64,000 nucleotides of DNA, from assembly GCA_018269055.1 (NCBI GenBank), contig JAFDVI010000025.1, positions 74,503 through 138,502 of the forward strand. The letters run 5' to 3'. Shown piece after piece: positions 7,463 to 16,008 of this stretch; within the stretch, counting starts at the first letter, position 1, and every line of letters begins with the position of its first letter. The notes beneath the pieces were generated by a model. That model was given only the letters and a program-made list of their open reading frames with translations. It had not been told where the DNA came from and did no database searches. The position numbers were made by a program, and so were the translations under genes. The DNA comes from Acidobacteriota bacterium. Lineage in GTDB: Bacteria; Acidobacteriota; Blastocatellia; RBC074.

Positions 7463-10400
7463 TCAATGGGGTCGAAGGCTACAGCCTTCCGCCATCACTT
7501 CGCCCCACCAAGCCAGCGGACTGGCCGCTTTTGCACCTGCATCGTTGAGTACTGAAGCCTGTGCTCGCGCGTGAAGCGCGACGCAGAAGGCCATCACGCG
7601 GCGTTCGCGCTCATTTGCTCCTGTATAGCCGGACGACTGTTCGGCGTAGAAATGAAAGACTTGCGCCAGTCCGGCCACCATCGCTTCACGCGGTTTGCCG
7701 AAGCGCGCCTGCCAGACTTCAGCCAGCCGAGCGCCATCACTGGCGAGCGATCGGCGGGTTGTCGCTTCAATTTCATCGCCGTATTGACAGCGGCTGGGGC
7801 AATGAACGCAGCCGGGAAATTTCAAATCGCCTACACTGACCAATCGCTTCACTTCTATCCGGTCGGCGAGGCTCTCCATCGCTTCGCATAGTTGAATGGC
7901 GATGCAGTAAACCAAATGCTGGCGCTGCCGGACATCGAGCCGCGCGTGCAAATCCGAAGCACGCGACAGTTCCCAGGCGCGGCCAGCGAGAAACGCAGCG
8001 TTATCGCGCAAATTCGTTTCGACGGTTTTGAGCAATTCTTCGGTGGCGCGAGTTTGTATCACTCGAACGGCTTCGCCTCGCAACTGGCAAGGCGCGGCGC
8101 AGTGTTCGCATCCGGCGAAGGGCACAATGGCAGGGCGTGCAATCTTAGCCGCTGTGCCATGAAGAGTCGTGACTGCGGCCATTGGTTCGCCAGCGATGAG
8201 AGCGGCAGTCAGGGCTTGATGCAATTGTGCAATGTCCGGCGGAGCGATGAATTGCGCGCCGCCAATTTCGCGCAGGATTCGGTGCGAAAGTTTCGTCATT
8301 GCGCAAAACGCCTGGTGATGACGCGCGAGCGGTTCAACGCCAGGGCTTTGAATTCGCTGCAACACTCGCTCGAAGTTTTGATAAGGCGGTTCGGTCACTT
8401 CGCCCGTCACTGTTTTCAACCACCACGCGCGCAGGTCGCGTTCGAGTTGCATCTCGGCTTGTGTTCCACTGCGAGCCATCGCCACATCAACCGTTTCGTC
8501 ATATTCACATTGCGCCGGACAATTCACACAGCCGGGCGTCGGTAAATACAATTCGCGGTGCTTGGTTTGGAAAGACGCAGTGAATTCGCGCACGCGCGCA
8601 TCGCTGACATTCGTGGCAAAGCCAGCGGCAAAGTCTTTGAAATTCGGCGCGCGCACCTGAGCGCAAGTTGCTGAACCGCCTTGGAAAACGGCGGCTTCGC
8701 CCGTCGGCAACAGCGCCAGTTGAAAGGTCTGTTCGTCGGTCAGGTTCATGCTGGTTTGCAATGACTGACGATCTTCATCTGCCACCATGCCGTGCGCGAT
8801 TTTCGTTCCAGTCATTCGCACCACATCGGGAATCAGTTTTGACGGAGACTGATCAACGATGACCAGACCTTCCCCAAAGCTGCGAATTTCGGCCAGCATG
8901 TTGGCGAATTGCTGTACGGCTTCGCCCTTGGGATTGGCTTGGCCTTCGGTTTGTCCCGTGGCAACATTGGCCAGCAAATTGTGCGCTTCTTCAACCAGCG
9001 TGATGTGGCGCAACCCGCGTCCGGCTTCGTCCTTGCGAACAATCCAGTACTGATAAAGCCGGTTGAGCACGAGCGCCATAATAAAAGCGCGGTCGTCCGT
9101 ATTGCCTACACTGGCGATTTCAATGACTGTTGGGCGCAACATCAATTCATCGAAATCCACCGAGCGCGTCACGTTGAGCATTTTGCCGAGCGAGCCGTCG
9201 CACAACCGCCCGATGCGCACTTCCAAAGCGGCAGTGGCTTCGCTTTCAGTTTCGCGGCTGTAACCGAGCGCGCGAATGCCTGGGCCTATGCTGGCCAGCA
9301 GTTCGCTCATTTGTGGCGGTTCATAGTCGTGGTTTGCTCCGACGTAGTGCCAGCCTTTCAACCGGTAAAGCCGCCGAATCAATTTTTCCAGAATCGCGGG
9401 CAGCGGCCCCCACATCGCCATGCTGGCTCGGAAAATATCTATTACCCGGCCAACGTGCGCTTCCAGACTGATGCCTTGCGGAACTTCAAAGGGATTGAAG
9501 CGCAATGGCGCGACACGTTCATCGCCCGCCGTAAAAATCAGCAGCTCTTCGCGAATGCCTGGCGTGCCGGTCAAACCGCGATACTCGAATTTTGCTGGTT
9601 CCAGCACCAAAAACGGCACGCGGTTTTGCTGATCGCTATTCCATAATCGTTCGAGCAAGTAAAGACAGGTGTTGGTCTTACCCATTCCCGGCACGCCCGC
9701 GATCAGCGTGTGTTGTGTCAGACTGCGGCGCGAAAGGTTGACGCCGCCCAGTGCAATTTCGTCTTGATTCGCTTCGGCGGGACGCGCAAGGCGTAATGCT
9801 TTGCGACGTCCCGCTCCGATGGCTTGGCTGAAGGCGCTGGATGGCAGTCCATAAACTCCCTCTTCATCTGGGATCGGTAAACGAAAAAGCGCGTGCGCCT
9901 GTGCAAGAGGAAACAAGCGCGACAATCGCTCCAACCCGGCGGGCGCAAGCGATCCTCCCCAACCGACAGTTCCCACTTCAAACAGATTTTTGAATGCTGC
10001 GATCCGCTCGCCCAGATTCTGTGGGTGAGCGATGTAAGCGCGAGGCGCTAGGTTCTGTTCGCTAACTGGCTTTGCGTTGTCTTCGCGCACGGCATCGGCA
10101 GTGAGCGCGCGCAGCACTCCGGCGGATAACGCAGCGGGCGCGGCAACCGACACCGTCATCTCAAAGCATTGACGCAGCGCCGCGCTCAATTCGCGGGTGG
10201 CGGCTTCGGCCAACTCTGCTTCGGCCAGTGTCTTTTGCACGGTGACGCTGTAACTGGCCGCGGTAACGCCAGTTTGGACGCTTCGTTGTTTGATGTCGCT
10301 CAATCGCCGCACTTCGCCGGCCAACAAAGCGCGTTCATCATCGTTGAGCGCAGCCGGGCGCAGATTGATGGCAACCAGATGCTGAGATTCAGTGGCGAGC

Positions 10401-10933
10401 ATCGCCTGACAGAGTGGTTGCATATCTGACAGGCTGGAATCGCTAAAAGGATGAAGCAAATATGCTTCGACAATCGTAGCAATTTCGTCGTACCGCCGCA
10501 CCTCAGCCAACGTACGCGGATAAAACGGAGCGAAGATCGCTGTGAATTCTTCTAGTGCGCGCGCCGGAGCAAGCGGGTAATCGGTGTCAGGGAATGTCGC
10601 CCGGAAACTTTCCCAATGTTCGACCGCCTGCTTCACGGCTTGTTCTTCGCTGGCCGCATCGCATCGCCCGACGAAGCCGAGCCGCAATCGCCATTCGCCG
10701 CCTTCACAATAGCTTGAGTACCGCAAACTGACAGCGGTTGTCGCCGCATCGGCATGCAACCGGGCAAGCCACACACGTTGCGCCGCAATCGCCGCATTGA
10801 CGGCTGCCACAGCGTCCAGCTTGCGCCGTTCCGAACGGCGGCTGATAAAATCCGGGATCACTGGAACCTCAGCCGCCCAGTAAGCGCGCATAGGTTGTGA
10901 GCCGGGAAGAGTAAAGACGTACATCGTTGTCAT
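7463..10933 (-). CDS. Large HerA/VirB4-like ATPase with three C-terminal Cys-rich repeats
   Basis: The protein has 1156 residues. Residues 1-390 form an alpha/beta region resembling the N-terminal part of VirB4/TraC-type ATPases. The motor domain is HerA/DUF87-like, with Walker A GVPGMGKT at 413-420 and Walker B ITLVEEAHNLL around E648-E649. Downstream motifs include IVDQSPSKLIPDVVRMTGTK and a sensor-like MVADEDRQ. The last 360 residues hold three repeats starting with GCxxCxxxC at C802, C942 and C1042, each followed 60-90 residues later by a further Cys in an aromatic/aliphatic helix (AFCAM, VYCIA, AFCVA). These could bind zinc or Fe-S. The protein has no obvious membrane helix. It is probably a hexameric DNA or protein pump. 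It sits 16 bases after the zinc-ribbon membrane gene. Confidence 0.9.
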   Translation of the reverse strand: MTTMYVFTLPGSQPMRAYWAAEVPVIPDFISRRSERRKLDAVAAVNAAIAAQRVWLARLHADAATTAVSLRYSSYCEGGEWRLRLGFVGRCDAASEEQAVKQAVEHWESFRATFPDTDYPLAPARALEEFTAIFAPFYPRTLAEVRRYDEIATIVEAYLLHPFSDSSLSDMQPLCQAMLATESQHLVAINLRPAALNDDERALLAGEVRRLSDIKQRSVQTGVTAASYSVTVQKTLAEAELAEAATRELSAALRQCFEMTVSVAAPAALSAGVLRALTADAVREDNAKPVSEQNLAPRAYIAHPQNLGERIAAFKNLFEVGTVGWGGSLAPAGLERLSRLFPLAQAHALFRLPIPDEEGVYGLPSSAFSQAIGAGRRKALRLARPAEANQDEIALGGVNLSRRSLTQHTLIAGVPGMGKTNTCLYLLERLWNSDQQNRVPFLVLEPAKFEYRGLTGTPGIREELLIFTAGDERVAPLRFNPFEVPQGISLEAHVGRVIDIFRASMAMWGPLPAILEKLIRRLYRLKGWHYVGANHDYEPPQMSELLASIGPGIRALGYSRETESEATAALEVRIGRLCDGSLGKMLNVTRSVDFDELMLRPTVIEIASVGNTDDRAFIMALVLNRLYQYWIVRKDEAGRGLRHITLVEEAHNLLANVATGQTEGQANPKGEAVQQFANMLAEIRSFGEGLVIVDQSPSKLIPDVVRMTGTKIAHGMVADEDRQSLQTSMNLTDEQTFQLALLPTGEAAVFQGGSATCAQVRAPNFKDFAAGFATNVSDARVREFTASFQTKHRELYLPTPGCVNCPAQCEYDETVDVAMARSGTQAEMQLERDLRAWWLKTVTGEVTEPPYQNFERVLQRIQSPGVEPLARHHQAFCAMTKLSHRILREIGGAQFIAPPDIAQLHQALTAALIAGEPMAAVTTLHGTAAKIARPAIVPFAGCEHCAAPCQLRGEAVRVIQTRATEELLKTVETNLRDNAAFLAGRAWELSRASDLHARLDVRQRQHLVYCIAIQLCEAMESLADRIEVKRLVSVGDLKFPGCVHCPSRCQYGDEIEATTRRSLASDGARLAEVWQARFGKPREAMVAGLAQVFHFYAEQSSGYTGANERERRVMAFCVALHARAQASVLNDAGAKAASPLAWWGEVMAEGCSLRPH

Positions 10934-10949
10934 TTACTGGTGAGTGCGG

Positions 10950-12326
10950 TCAAACACGAGCGCGGCGATAACGCCCCGCGCCCGGACTCTTTTGCGAAAG
11001 GATGTCGGCAATTTCATTTGCCGAATAACCTGCTGATTCCAGGGACTCTGCCAGAATCGTGGCGATGCGTTGCTCAATAATTTTTGCGTGCGTCTCGGCG
11101 TCGAATTGATCGTAATGAGTAGTTGGCCAAAACAAGACACGTATGAAAACAATCAACCCGGCGAACAGCAGCATGGCGGTGGCTATGGTGACGGTTGCAG
11201 ACAAGATCATCATAAAAGTATCCGGCGAACTGTCGTTATAACCGAACCCGCCTTCCATGCGGCTGGCAAACAGGGCGGCTCCGAACAATCCAAGCAAAGC
11301 CCATAACACAAATACCATTGAGCTGATGTAGCGCGGTTGCGGCAAAGCCCCCAATCGGTTCAAAAGCCAGGGAGCAAGCCAGAAAACGTAGAGGATGCCG
11401 CCAATGCCGAAGACTATTGAGAGAGGGCCTAGGAAAGACATGCGCGACCCGGTTAAACCAGCGAATGGCCCTAGCAGCATTCTGATATAAAACTGGGCGA
11501 AGAATGTGCCAACGAAATAAAGCAACATCGGAGCAAACAAAGACAGCATCCCCTGCGGCGGCTCATGGTGCGTAAACCATCCGACATAAGTCTCCGGCCC
11601 GACATCGCGGACGTATGTATAGGTTCTCGTGTGCCGGTAAGTCGAAGCCAGTAGCAATCTATTCCCCGTCAACATTTCGTCATTGCCTACACGCCCCACG
11701 GTGCGAATCGTCGCTCCGGCGCTTTGACTTAGAACACGTCCTAGCCATTTAACAAAGTCAACGATCAGAAAGGCGAAGCCCCAGAAAAGCTCAACGAAAA
11801 GGCGAACCCCGCCCAGCAAAATCATCAAAATGGTGTTGTTGGAAGATACTTCGCCCCCGCCTTTGGCCATCTTGGAAACGCATTGCGACAGGTAGGGTAA
11901 CGTTTGGATGTGCTCCGTTTTCATATAAAGAAAGGTTGTCAACAATTCCTGATAACCCAATCCGTCCATTTCGCGCTTGATATGCGCAATGATTTCCGCC
12001 GAATCACGCCGCACATTGGGCACGACGAAGCAGTCATGATGCGTGACCTGGTAGGTTTTCAAACCGGTAACGTAAGAGAAACGAATGGCGAGCTGAGCCA
12101 GAAAGCCCTGCCCTTCGCAGAGCAGATCAACATAGCGGCTGTAATTGAGCGCCTCGATTTCAGTACTGGGCGAGGGCGGAGAAGCGGAGCGGGTCGGAGC
12201 ATATCCATAATTTGGGGCTGGTGCGGCAGTGCTCGCATATTGGCTTTGGAGCGCCAGCGGCTGACCACAGACAGTGCAGAAAGTTGCGTCGAGTTCGTTG
12301 GAATTGTTGCACTTTGGACAAGTCAC
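10950..12326 (-). CDS. Zinc-ribbon polytopic membrane protein; first gene of the eight-gene operon
   Basis: The protein has 458 residues. It has an N-terminal ribbon MTCPKC...FCTVCG (cysteines 3, 6, 17, 20), a short Ala/Pro linker, then a soluble segment (about 60-140). About five or six membrane helices follow (LFVELFWGFAFLIVDFVKWL, MLLYFVGTFFAQFYIRMLLG, MVFVLWALLGLFGAALF, ILSATVTIATAMLLFAGLIV). The C-terminus is a cytoplasmic helix with AKIIEQRIATILAESLESAG. The start is GTG at 12326, chosen because TAAGGAG lies 9 bases upstream. No known family was recognised. Its position ahead of the ATPase gene suggests it anchors the ATPase at the membrane. Confidence 0.85.
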   Translation of the reverse strand: MTCPKCNNSNELDATFCTVCGQPLALQSQYASTAAPAPNYGYAPTRSASPPSPSTEIEALNYSRYVDLLCEGQGFLAQLAIRFSYVTGLKTYQVTHHDCFVVPNVRRDSAEIIAHIKREMDGLGYQELLTTFLYMKTEHIQTLPYLSQCVSKMAKGGGEVSSNNTILMILLGGVRLFVELFWGFAFLIVDFVKWLGRVLSQSAGATIRTVGRVGNDEMLTGNRLLLASTYRHTRTYTYVRDVGPETYVGWFTHHEPPQGMLSLFAPMLLYFVGTFFAQFYIRMLLGPFAGLTGSRMSFLGPLSIVFGIGGILYVFWLAPWLLNRLGALPQPRYISSMVFVLWALLGLFGAALFASRMEGGFGYNDSSPDTFMMILSATVTIATAMLLFAGLIVFIRVLFWPTTHYDQFDAETHAKIIEQRIATILAESLESAGYSANEIADILSQKSPGAGRYRRARV

Positions 12327-12695
12327 GGCGGTTAACTCCTTACGAAAAGTGATTGATCAAAACGAAGTTGTAGCCGCAGAAGGTGAGGTTACGCTTCGCC
12401 GTCAACAGAAACTGGGATTTATTGACCGGGGCCGGAGCATCCGTTAAAGTGCGCGGCGTCTTGTGGTTTGCCATTCACTTTCGTTTTGCCGTCGCTTAGG
12501 GGGATAGCCGTGCCTCGGCTCCTTTTTGCGTCGGCAAAAAACCGGTTTCGGCCCCGATAATTTTGCTTTCATTGCCATAGTCGTTAACGGAAGCGAAATT
12601 TTTGACAGAGCCGAAAAATTTTTTCAGCCTCCCCGTGCCTTATCCGGGAAGACTTAAGGCCTTCAGCAGTTTCGGCCAGATTCAGGAGGTTTTTG
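12327..12695. other. Divergent intergenic region with structured hairpin
   Basis: No gene is visible. The region must carry the promoters of the leftward eight-gene operon and the rightward sigma-factor operon. A 12-bp arm pair with one mismatch (12484-12495 with 12528-12539) encloses a 5-bp inner hairpin (12506-12510 with 12516-12520). AT-rich sequence follows, with a TTGACA at 12602-12607 that lacks a convincing -10 partner. Confidence 0.5.
12484..12539. promoter_or_regulatory. Two-tier hairpin, candidate leader structure
   Basis: The outer arms TTTTGCCGTCGC (12484-12495) and GCGTCGGCAAAA (12528-12539) pair with one mismatch. The inner arms AGCCG and CGGCT pair around a 5-base loop at 12511-12515, followed by CCTTTTT. 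It lies about 160 bases upstream of the sigma-factor start. It could be a leader structure on either strand or an operator. I do not recognise a known riboswitch class. Confidence 0.4.
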
Positions 12696-13553
12696 ATGTC
12701 CGTTCTTCAGCCCGTTCATACCGAAGACTTAGCTCTGGTCGCGTCCATCATCAGTGGGGATGAAGCATCATCGGATGCATTTGCCCGAAAATTTTCCGAA
12801 CGGTTTGCGTATTTAGCCCGGCGCGCTGGTGTACCCGTTCAGGATTGTCAGGATGTTGCGCAGGAAGCTATGGTCGCTGCACTCGGCCAAATGAAGCGTG
12901 GAGTTTTTCGCGGCGACGGCAAGCTCGGCAGTTGGTTGGCGCAGATCGTTCACGGGAAGGTCATGGATTATTGGCGCGAACGACCGGGCGCGTCTGTCAT
13001 ACCGTTGGATGAACCCGGAGAAGCGCATGAGTTTGTCGAAGCGATTCCGTCCCCCATGGCTGATTCTGAATTGATCGCCTGTGTCCATGAAGCGTTGAAG
13101 GCGCTGCCCAGACAACATCGAGTCATTTTGTTGCTGAAGCGGACTGAGGGATTTACCCTGGAAGAGATCGGCCAATTGCTGGAGATGAGCATCGGCCAGG
13201 TCAGCGGCAAGCTGTATGCTGCGGAAGAAATGTTTCGATGTGGATTACACGATGGCAAGCGAACTTCCCCCAGAACACCAGGCCGGGCCTTGCTGACAAG
13301 TGGCACTCGGCCAAAAAGGAGAAGACGTGAGCAATCAGCAAGTCATCATCCGAGAGAGGGAGTGTCCCGCGCCGGAAATCAGCAGGTTGTTGACGGCATA
13401 CTGCTTTGGGCGAGCCAGCGAATCGGAAAAGCAAACGGTCGAAGCGCATTTGCTGGAATGCGATTGTTGTTGGCGCGAAACGCAACGGCTGGATGCGGCA
13501 GTGAAAATCTTGGATTCGGATCGCAGCCTGCTGCACACGCTCACGCCTGCTGA
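12696..13553 (+). CDS. ECF-type sigma-70 family RNA polymerase sigma factor
   Basis: The start is ATG 12696, six bases after AGGAGG at 12684-12689. Region 2 spans about residues 10-85, with FARKFSERFAYLARRAGV, then QDCQDVAQEAMVAAL and GSWLAQIVHGKVMDYWRE. Region 4 spans about 120-180, with ALPRQHRVILLLKRTEGFTL and EEIGQLLEMSIGQVSGKLY. The protein directs RNA polymerase to a target regulon. The frame stays open for about 100 residues past the usual ECF end, overlapping the next gene by 227 bases. That tail is Arg/Ser-rich and probably either a fortuitous extension or a sign of an indel. The next gene encodes a membrane protein with an anti-sigma zinc finger, the normal partner arrangement. Confidence 0.85.
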   Translation: MSVLQPVHTEDLALVASIISGDEASSDAFARKFSERFAYLARRAGVPVQDCQDVAQEAMVAALGQMKRGVFRGDGKLGSWLAQIVHGKVMDYWRERPGASVIPLDEPGEAHEFVEAIPSPMADSELIACVHEALKALPRQHRVILLLKRTEGFTLEEIGQLLEMSIGQVSGKLYAAEEMFRCGLHDGKRTSPRTPGRALLTSGTRPKRRRREQSASHHPREGVSRAGNQQVVDGILLWASQRIGKANGRSAFAGMRLLLARNATAGCGSENLGFGSQPAAHAHAC

Positions 13554-14361
13554 AATCGCTTCGGCTCTGGGCATGTCGGGCAAGTTGGATTCCATGTTTG
13601 GTGGGCATTTGGTACATGCATTGATGGCCGGTGGACTATACGCGGCGCTTTATGCGGTCGGGTTGCTGGGAGAAATCGCTTATCAATTCGATCATTACAA
13701 ACGCGCGGGCATTTGGGTGGCGGTGGCAATTTTCTGCTGGGTTTTTGTGACTTCGCTCACCGGGTTGGCGGTTGATTGGAAACTCACGCGCGATGGCAGT
13801 CGCAAAGGAATCGCCGCGTCGGCAGCTATTTTTTTGTGTTCGGCGTTTGCCGCCTTTGGAGCAGCCTGTCTGTTTTTGCCGACCAATCCTGTGACGGAGA
13901 TGAACTGGCAAACGTACACCGCGCAGGCGGCTTATCTCAAAGACATCATTTACTTTATTGTCCTACTGCTGATTTTTCTGCTGCCGCCGTTTCATTTTGT
14001 GCTGGCCATGCAGCGTGAATTGCAGGCCGGTCGGCACAAAGCAATTCTCAGTCTTTTGACCGGCGATAAATTCAGCCTGACGCCGCGTTCGGTTTTTTAT
14101 CCCAGATTTTGGGCCTTGGCGATCATCCTGTCAGTGATTGTCGGCGTATCGGTGTTCCTGCATCACAATTTGATGAGCAATCTGAAACCGGGCGTTTATA
14201 TGAATCTGTTTGCCAACCTGATTCAGGCGCGGTTGATTCTGTATTACCTGCTGGCGGCTGAATGCCTCTATTGGTACTACCAATCGCTCAACGAACTCAA
14301 ACGTGAATGTGTGTTGGAGCAGAGGTTGGTAACGCAAGGGTGGGATTCTCCGCGCCGCTAA
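13327..14361 (+). CDS. Membrane anti-sigma-factor-like protein with HC2 zinc finger
   Basis: The protein has 344 residues. The start is GTG 13327, five to six bases after AAGGAG; the upstream in-frame start near 13300 has no ribosome site. The N-terminal 60 residues contain the HxxxCxxC anti-sigma zinc finger (EAHLLECDCCW), preceded by a helix starting EISRLLTAYCFGRASESEKQ. About six membrane helices follow (LVHALMAGGLYAALYAVGLL, WVAVAIFCWVFVTSLTGLAV, IIYFIVLLLIFLLPPFHFVL, WALAIILSVIVGVSVFL and others). It probably holds the upstream sigma factor at the membrane until a signal arrives. It overlaps the sigma ORF by 227 bases in another frame. The anti-sigma role is inferred from motif and position. 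Confidence 0.85.
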   Translation: MSNQQVIIRERECPAPEISRLLTAYCFGRASESEKQTVEAHLLECDCCWRETQRLDAAVKILDSDRSLLHTLTPAEIASALGMSGKLDSMFGGHLVHALMAGGLYAALYAVGLLGEIAYQFDHYKRAGIWVAVAIFCWVFVTSLTGLAVDWKLTRDGSRKGIAASAAIFLCSAFAAFGAACLFLPTNPVTEMNWQTYTAQAAYLKDIIYFIVLLLIFLLPPFHFVLAMQRELQAGRHKAILSLLTGDKFSLTPRSVFYPRFWALAIILSVIVGVSVFLHHNLMSNLKPGVYMNLFANLIQARLILYYLLAAECLYWYYQSLNELKRECVLEQRLVTQGWDSPRR

Positions 14362-14421
14362 AGTATCTTGCCTATTCATCTTCATTAACAGTTTGGCAAT
14401 AATCGTGAGGAGGTGAAAACT

Positions 14422-15249
14422 ATGCAAAGCACGAAACCTGATATGCCCTCTGAACTGGCGAAACTCAAAGCGAAACTGAAGGAAAATTGGATGGCCGGAG
14501 ACTTCGGGCAGATTGCTGCGCACCTGATTCCCGAAGGCGAAGCTTTCATTGCAAGGCTTGCATTGAAGCCTGGGGAGCGTGTGCTGGATGTTGCTTGTGG
14601 CACAGGCAATCTGGCTTTGCCAGCGGCGCAAGCGGGCGCGATCGTCACCGGCGTGGACATCGCCACGAATTCGCTGGAACAGGCGCGCGCCCGCGCGGCG
14701 GAAGCCGGACTGACGATTCAATTCGACGAAGGCGATGCAGAGCAGTTGCCATACGATGACGGGCAGTTCGACACTGTCGTGACAATGTTCGGCGCAATGT
14801 TCGCTCCGCGCCCCGAATTAGCGGCAGCGGAATTGTTGCGGGTTTGCCGTTCCGGCGGACGCATTGCCATGGCCAACTGGACGCCGGAAGGATTTGTGGG
14901 CGGATTTTTCAAAGTGACGGGGAAATATCTTGCGCCGCCTAATTTTCCTTCGCCATTGTTATGGGGAACGGAAGATGGCGTGCGCGAACGATTTGGGACT
15001 GAAGTGAGTGACTTGAACCTGACGCGGCGAATGATGACGTTCCGATTTCCTTACCCCGAATCCGAAGTTGTCGAATTTTACCGCACCTATTTTGGCCCGA
15101 CGCAGCAGGCGTTTGCTGCGCTCGACGCTGACGGCCAAACCGCGCTGTTCAACGACCTGGTCAATATGTGGCAGACTCACAATCTGGCGACAGACGGGAC
15201 GACGGTGGTTCAAGCGGAGTATTTGGAAGTCATCGCCAGGCGACGTTGA
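14422..15249 (+). CDS. Class I SAM-dependent methyltransferase
   Basis: The protein has 275 residues. The start is ATG 14422 after GAGGAGGTG; the GTG within that SD is not used. It shows the Rossmann methyltransferase order: motif I VLDVACGTGNLALPAA (about residues 57-72), the acidic residue of GVDIAT, then DAEQLPYDDGQFD and a post-motif LLRVCRSGGRIAMANW. The fold matches UbiE/type-11 methyltransferases acting on small molecules; the substrate cannot be told. It follows the anti-sigma gene by 60 bases and may be co-transcribed. Confidence 0.88.
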   Translation: MQSTKPDMPSELAKLKAKLKENWMAGDFGQIAAHLIPEGEAFIARLALKPGERVLDVACGTGNLALPAAQAGAIVTGVDIATNSLEQARARAAEAGLTIQFDEGDAEQLPYDDGQFDTVVTMFGAMFAPRPELAAAELLRVCRSGGRIAMANWTPEGFVGGFFKVTGKYLAPPNFPSPLLWGTEDGVRERFGTEVSDLNLTRRMMTFRFPYPESEVVEFYRTYFGPTQQAFAALDADGQTALFNDLVNMWQTHNLATDGTTVVQAEYLEVIARRR

Positions 15250-15270
15250 AAGAGCAGGGAAATTGCCGGG

Positions 15271-16008
15271 CTAAGCCACGTCACGCCTGACAAATTCCAC
15301 GCAGCCAATGACCGCCGCCGCAATTCCGCCAACAACCCCTAAGACCAGCGCCGCGTTGGTTCTGCCGTCCATAAATACATTCACCGGCAACAGCCACGGA
15401 TAATACTTTCCGATTTGTGCGCTGGCCGCAAAAAGCGCGAAAAACGTCCCGCCGATGCCTACGCCGAGCGCCAAGGCAAAACCCGGCCAGCGAATGCTAA
15501 CCCAGGTGTGAATGGCGATGATCAGTCCGGCGGCCAGCCAGACCATTGCCGCGTGTTTGAAAATCCAGCCATAAGGAACCGCTCCCGAATTCGCGAGTTC
15601 AGGCCGCAATCGCATCAGCGCCAGACCGGCCAATACCGTCAATGCAACCAAAACCAATGTGCTTGCCGCAGCCAAAGTCTGCGCCACAATCCATTTTGCG
15701 GTGTAAACTGCGTGGCGCGGAATGGGCAAAGCGAAAAGGTGTTTCCATTGTTTTTCGCCATGCTCGATGCCGTTCAGCAGCGCCGTTTCCAGCGTCACCA
15801 GCAGTGGCAACATAAAGATGGCCCAAACGCTCAAACTTCCTTTGGGAATCATCTCCCACAATTTGAAATCCGCACCGAATCGCCGCTGCCTATAGACGAC
15901 GAAAAATTGCAGCATCGCCACCAGCAACGGCGCAACAAAGATCATGCGAAACGCCAGCGTGCGTTTCAGCTTCAACATCTCAGCGTGTAGAACTCGGATG
16001 AGCGACAT
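15271..16008 (-). CDS. ABC-2 type transporter permease
   Basis: The protein has 245 residues with about six hydrophobic segments (MIFVAPLLVAMLQFFVVY, AIFMLPLLVTLETALLNGIE, AASTLVLVALTVLAGLAL, MVWLAAGLIIAIHTWV, LALGVGIGGTFFALFAAS, ALVLGVVGGIAAAVIG). The EHGEKQWKHLFALPIPR loop is typical of ABC-2 permeases related to bacitracin/lantibiotic-type exporters. Its ATG shares one base with the TGA of the upstream ATPase gene (TGATG at 16010-16006), so the two are translationally coupled and form one exporter. The substrate is unknown. Confidence 0.88.
   Translation of the reverse strand: MSLIRVLHAEMLKLKRTLAFRMIFVAPLLVAMLQFFVVYRQRRFGADFKLWEMIPKGSLSVWAIFMLPLLVTLETALLNGIEHGEKQWKHLFALPIPRHAVYTAKWIVAQTLAAASTLVLVALTVLAGLALMRLRPELANSGAVPYGWIFKHAAMVWLAAGLIIAIHTWVSIRWPGFALALGVGIGGTFFALFAASAQIGKYYPWLLPVNVFMDGRTNAALVLGVVGGIAAAVIGCVEFVRRDVA

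Noticed and set aside
12602..12630. TTGACA as a sigma-70 promoter for the sigma-factor gene
   Set aside because: No acceptable -10 hexamer at 16-18 bases, so I did not list it as a promoter.
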